Below are positions 4,170-6,530 of a DNA stretch of 6,530 nt, one piece after another. Origin of the DNA: an uncultured Acidimicrobiales bacterium. GTDB lineage: Bacteria; Actinomycetota; Acidimicrobiia; Acidimicrobiales; SZUA-35. The stretch covers positions 1-6,530 of the forward strand of contig CALLIQ010000485.1 of assembly GCA_938008925.1 (NCBI GenBank). Direction: 5' to 3'. Below the pieces are notes generated by a model. It was not told where the DNA came from, ran no database searches, and saw nothing but the letters and a program-made list of their open reading frames with translations. The first letter of the stretch is position 1. Every line of letters begins with the position of its first letter. The position numbers were made by a program, and so were the translations under genes.

Positions 4170-6530
4170 TCAGTTGGTCCCGGTGAGCTGGCGATACTCC
4201 GTCGACTGAGCGAAGAAGATCACCATCGCCGAGCGTGAGAAGCGGCCGGTCTCGAGCGCATCGAGCCAGAAGGCCCGACCGGTGACATCCGGTCCACGAT
4301 TCATGAGCTCGTCGTACACGAAGTCGACCCACTCTTCATCGGTGGCGTTGCGGATCATGTCGCCGTAGATCGACTTGAACTCCGGCGAGTCAGCGAAGCG
4401 ATCGACCATCTGTTCGAAGGTCATGCCGCTGCTGCGCTGATCGACCCACCACTCGAAGCCACCCATGTCGGGTTGACGGCCGAGCATGGCCGAGTAGACA
4501 CGAACGACTTCGCCGTTCAGACCGGTCATCCCGATGAACGGGTTGGCCGATGCGGTGATCGTCACCGTGGTGCTGACCTCGGCGGTGCCGCCGTTGCCAT
4601 CGGTCACGGTGAAGCTCACCGTCGCCTCCCCGGCGTTGGCCGGAGCGGTGAAGTTGATGGTCTCGGTGCCGACGGCGATCGATCCCGCCGTCGTCGAAGC
4701 AGATCCGGCGACGATGGTGAGCGTGTCACCATCGATGTCGGAGGCGCAGTCGCTCGCCGCAATGGCGACCGACATCTCGACCTCGACGCTGTACGGGCCA
4801 CACGCCGAGGCGGTGGGAGCGTCCTGGACCGGAGCGACGGCGACCGACACGGTGGCCTGAGCCGTCGTGTCATCACTGTCGGTCACCTCGACGACGAACG
4901 AGTCGTCGCCGTTGGTGTTCGGAGCAGGAACGTACGTGACGGTCAGACCGTCGACGGAGGTCGATCCGTTCGCTGGACCATCGACCACGGCGATCGAGAC
5001 CGGGAAGCCGTCGATGTCATAGGCGTTGATCTCGATGTCGACCGAGCCGTCCTCGTCCACCTCGGCGGAGGCCGCCTCGATGACCGGAACGTCGTTGACG
5101 CCCTTGACGGTGGCGAAGATCTCGGCGATGGCCGAGAGCCCGGTGCCGTCATCGACACGGACTTCCCAGACGATGGAGCCAGCGAAGTTGGTGCTGGGGG
5201 TCCAGGTGATCTGAGTGCCGTCGAAGGTCACCTCGCCGAGCAGCGGCGGGGGATTGACGAGCGAAAGCGTCAACGGATCACCGTCGGGCTCACGAGTGTC
5301 GAAGTCGAAGACGATGGTCTCGTCCTCGTTCACCTCGATGGTCATGTCCGAAGCGGTGGGCTTGTCGTTGACGGCCTCGACCGTGATCGTCACCGATGCG
5401 GTGGCGGTGCCACCGTCGGAGTCGGTCACGACCAGCGTGAAGGCTGCTTCGCCGTTCCAGTTGGCCGGCGGCGTGAACGTGATGTCGGCACCGTCGATGT
5501 CGACGTCGCCATCACCGGGAGCGGTGCCCAAGGTGACGTCGAGCTTCGATCCGTCCTCGACGTCGTCGAGGACGAGCGTGAACTCAGAGACATCGTCCTC
5601 GTCGATGGTGTCGGTGACATCGGAGACGGTCGGGTCGTCGTTGACCGACTCGACCGTGATCGAGACCGTGTTCATCGAGTAGCCGCCGTCGGTGTCCTCG
5701 ACCCAGATGGAGAACTCGACGTCGCCGTAGAAGTTCTCCGGCGGGGTGTAGGTGACGGTCTGGCCGTCGAAGTCGACCTCGCCGACTTCCGGAGCCTCGT
5801 AGAGACCGAAGTCGAGGTCTTCGACGTCATCTTCGACGTCGGCGATCTCGAGCTCGAAGACGGATTCGTCGTCCTCGTCGATGGTCCGCTCGACGTCAGC
5901 GATGGTCGGATCGTCGTTGACCGAATCGATCTCGACCTCGACGGTCGCGATGTCGACCTTCTCACCGTCGGTCACGTAGTAGACGAACGCATCGTCGCCG
6001 AAGACGTTCTCGTCCGGGGTGTAGACGACTTCGCCATCGACGATCTCGGTGGTACCCATGGCAGCACGGCCAACGGCCCAGATCCAGAGCTCGTCGCCAT
6101 CGATGTCGTTGTCGTTGTCGAGCACGTCGATCGTGACGGGCTCGTCCTCGTCGGTTTCAGCGGTGTCGTTCTCCGCGTTGGGAGCGTCGTTGACACCGTC
6201 GACCTCGACGATGAGCGTGCCGATGTCGGTTGCACACCAGCTGTCGTCGTCGTAGGGCTCGAGACCGGAGTCGCGCAGGGTCAGGCCGCCACCGAACGGA
6301 CCGTCAAACGGGCCGTCAAACGGGCCGAAGGGACCGAACGGACCAAAGGGTGAGGAGCAATCCCCGATGATGCTGCCGTAGTAGGGATCCCAGTAGGGCT
6401 CGTACTCGGAACGAATGCGGTATTCGATTTCGAGCGTGCCGACGAAGTCGGGGTCTGGCTCGACACGGATCTGATCACCGGCGATGGCGGCGTAGCCGCC
6501 GTCGGGCTGGCTGACCTCGATGATCTCCAG
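4170..6530 (-). CDS. Large tandem cadherin/Ig-like (tandem-95) repeat protein with C-terminal DUF4214 domain (5' end outside window)
   Basis: The frame is open from the right edge to the TGA at 4170-4172, giving 786 visible residues; the true start lies beyond 6530. A GTG at 6125 is internal, because clear repeat sequence continues upstream of it. Residue 1 here is at base 6530. The layout is a cut first repeat with a long insertion (1-117), five repeats of 90-92 residues each ending in VNDxP or VQDAP (118-208, 209-300, 301-391, 392-482, 483-572), a diverged repeat (573-663), and DUF4214 (about 669-786). Repeats carry acidic DED/DDG motifs and a YTPP/FTPP-type strand typical of Cadherin_5/Big_9/VCBS-like domains, which often bind calcium. 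Such proteins are usually exported and act in surface adhesion or matrix formation; that role is inferred, since signal peptide and anchor are out of view. The composition is strongly acidic. Cysteine pairs (58/99 and 576/595) fit an extracytoplasmic location. Confidence 0.88.
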   Translation of the reverse strand: MEIIEVSQPDGGYAAIAGDQIRVEPDPDFVGTLEIEYRIRSEYEPYWDPYYGSIIGDCSSPFGPFGPFGPFDGPFDGPFGGGLTLRDSGLEPYDDDSWCATDIGTLIVEVDGVNDAPNAENDTAETDEDEPVTIDVLDNDNDIDGDELWIWAVGRAAMGTTEIVDGEVVYTPDENVFGDDAFVYYVTDGEKVDIATVEVEIDSVNDDPTIADVERTIDEDDESVFELEIADVEDDVEDLDFGLYEAPEVGEVDFDGQTVTYTPPENFYGDVEFSIWVEDTDGGYSMNTVSITVESVNDDPTVSDVTDTIDEDDVSEFTLVLDDVEDGSKLDVTLGTAPGDGDVDIDGADITFTPPANWNGEAAFTLVVTDSDGGTATASVTITVEAVNDKPTASDMTIEVNEDETIVFDFDTREPDGDPLTLSLVNPPPLLGEVTFDGTQITWTPSTNFAGSIVWEVRVDDGTGLSAIAEIFATVKGVNDVPVIEAASAEVDEDGSVDIEINAYDIDGFPVSIAVVDGPANGSTSVDGLTVTYVPAPNTNGDDSFVVEVTDSDDTTAQATVSVAVAPVQDAPTASACGPYSVEVEMSVAIAASDCASDIDGDTLTIVAGSASTTAGSIAVGTETINFTAPANAGEATVSFTVTDGNGGTAEVSTTVTITASANPFIGMTGLNGEVVRVYSAMLGRQPDMGGFEWWVDQRSSGMTFEQMVDRFADSPEFKSIYGDMIRNATDEEWVDFVYDELMNRGPDVTGRAFWLDALETGRFSRSAMVIFFAQSTEYRQLTGTN
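4173..4526 (-). other. DUF4214 domain (C-terminal region of the large repeat protein)
   Basis: Residues about 669-786 form an alpha-helical domain with two matching half-repeats. The first is VYSAMLGRQPDMGGFEWW near 678-695 and the second is VYDELMNRGPDVTGRAFW near 738-755. Both fit the DUF4214 pattern YxxxLxRxPDxxGxxxW (Pfam PF13946). SPEF near 715-718 and STEY near 776-779 are also typical of the family. DUF4214 is frequent at the ends of secreted adhesins, hydrolases and S-layer-like proteins; its exact role is unknown. Confidence 0.8.
4542..6179 (-). repeat. Six consecutive coding repeats of about 91 residues (about 273 bp each)
   Basis: Repeat boundaries are marked by the motif VNDxP, encoded by GTCAACGAC-like sequence. 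Boundaries on DNA are about 6179-5907, 5906-5631, 5630-5358, 5357-5085, 5084-4815 and 4814-4542. The constant 90-92 residue period shows serial domain duplication. The second and third units share VNDDPT...TIDEDD and look like the most recent duplicates, while the last unit has lost the linker and acidic motifs. Confidence 0.85.
6291..6350 (-). repeat. F-G-P triplet tract within the first visible repeat of the large protein
   Basis: Twenty codons (residues 61-80) encode three PFG triplets followed by PFDG tetrads and a final PFG. On DNA this is a set of 9-bp and 12-bp near-identical units, including CCGTCAAACGGG twice in tandem (6301-6312 and 6313-6324 on plus). It sits in an insertion of about 65 residues, rich in Tyr/Trp/Pro and bounded by Cys58 and Cys99, between the last two strands of an otherwise normal cadherin-like repeat. 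Confidence 0.75.

Noticed and set aside
4166..4173. Palindrome CTGATCAG over the stop codon of the large gene
   Set aside because: An 8-bp palindrome of this kind is expected by chance and no regulatory context supports it.
4542..6179. Regular spacing of GTCGTTGAC-like motifs, considered as a possible direct-repeat or CRISPR-like array
   Set aside because: The spacing is about 273 bp and the motif encodes VND at protein repeat boundaries, so it is explained by domain duplication.
4473..6353. 626-residue open frame on the plus strand opposite the large repeat protein
   Set aside because: It is an antisense shadow created by the GC-rich, Asp/Val/Glu-codon-rich repeats. Its translation is low-complexity Asp/Arg/Val/Gly sequence with no recognisable domain, while the minus frame shows clear repeats and DUF4214.

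Overview
The window is high-GC bacterial DNA with strongly GC-biased third codon positions, GTG starts and several genes without a clear Shine-Dalgarno sequence. Together with a secreted protein combining cadherin-like repeats and DUF4214, this points to an actinobacterium, possibly a marine Acidimicrobiia relative such as Ilumatobacter. That placement is inference from style and gene content; no rRNA or marker gene is present.

Layout from left to right: (i) bases 1-79, the last 25 codons of a plus-strand gene resembling a VOC/glyoxalase C-terminus; (ii) 90-1061, minus, a PLP-dependent threonine/serine dehydratase-like enzyme; (iii) 1130-1507, plus, a DUF952 protein, divergent from (ii) across a 68-bp gap that holds an inverted repeat; (iv) 1508-1732, a gene-free gap with a 12-bp perfect inverted repeat and 17-bp tandem repeats that run over the stop codon of the next gene; (v) 1733-2497, minus, an alpha/beta-hydrolase esterase; (vi) 2542-3327, plus, a crotonase-superfamily enzyme in which one of the two classical catalytic glutamates is a cysteine; (vii) 3348-4034, minus, an AIM24-family protein with a clear ribosome binding site; (viii) a compound hairpin at 4076-4117; (ix) 4170 to the right edge, minus, the C-terminal 786 residues of a very large acidic protein made of roughly 91-residue cadherin/Ig-like repeats and ending in a DUF4214 domain.

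Genes (i) to (vii) are single-gene units on alternating strands and look like ordinary metabolic or housekeeping genes. Nothing ties them into one pathway. The esterase and crotonase share a 44-bp divergent promoter region, as do the dehydratase and DUF952 gene (68 bp), so co-regulation of each pair is possible but unproven.

The most unusual content is the large repeat protein. Its reading frame stays open to the window edge, so an annotation starting at the internal GTG at 6125 would be wrong. Its first visible repeat carries a long aromatic, cysteine-bounded insertion with an F-G-P triplet tract, and its last repeat has lost the acidic motifs and gained a cysteine pair. I found no CRISPR array, transposase, phage gene, toxin-antitoxin pair or recognisable defence system, and no tRNA or rRNA gene.
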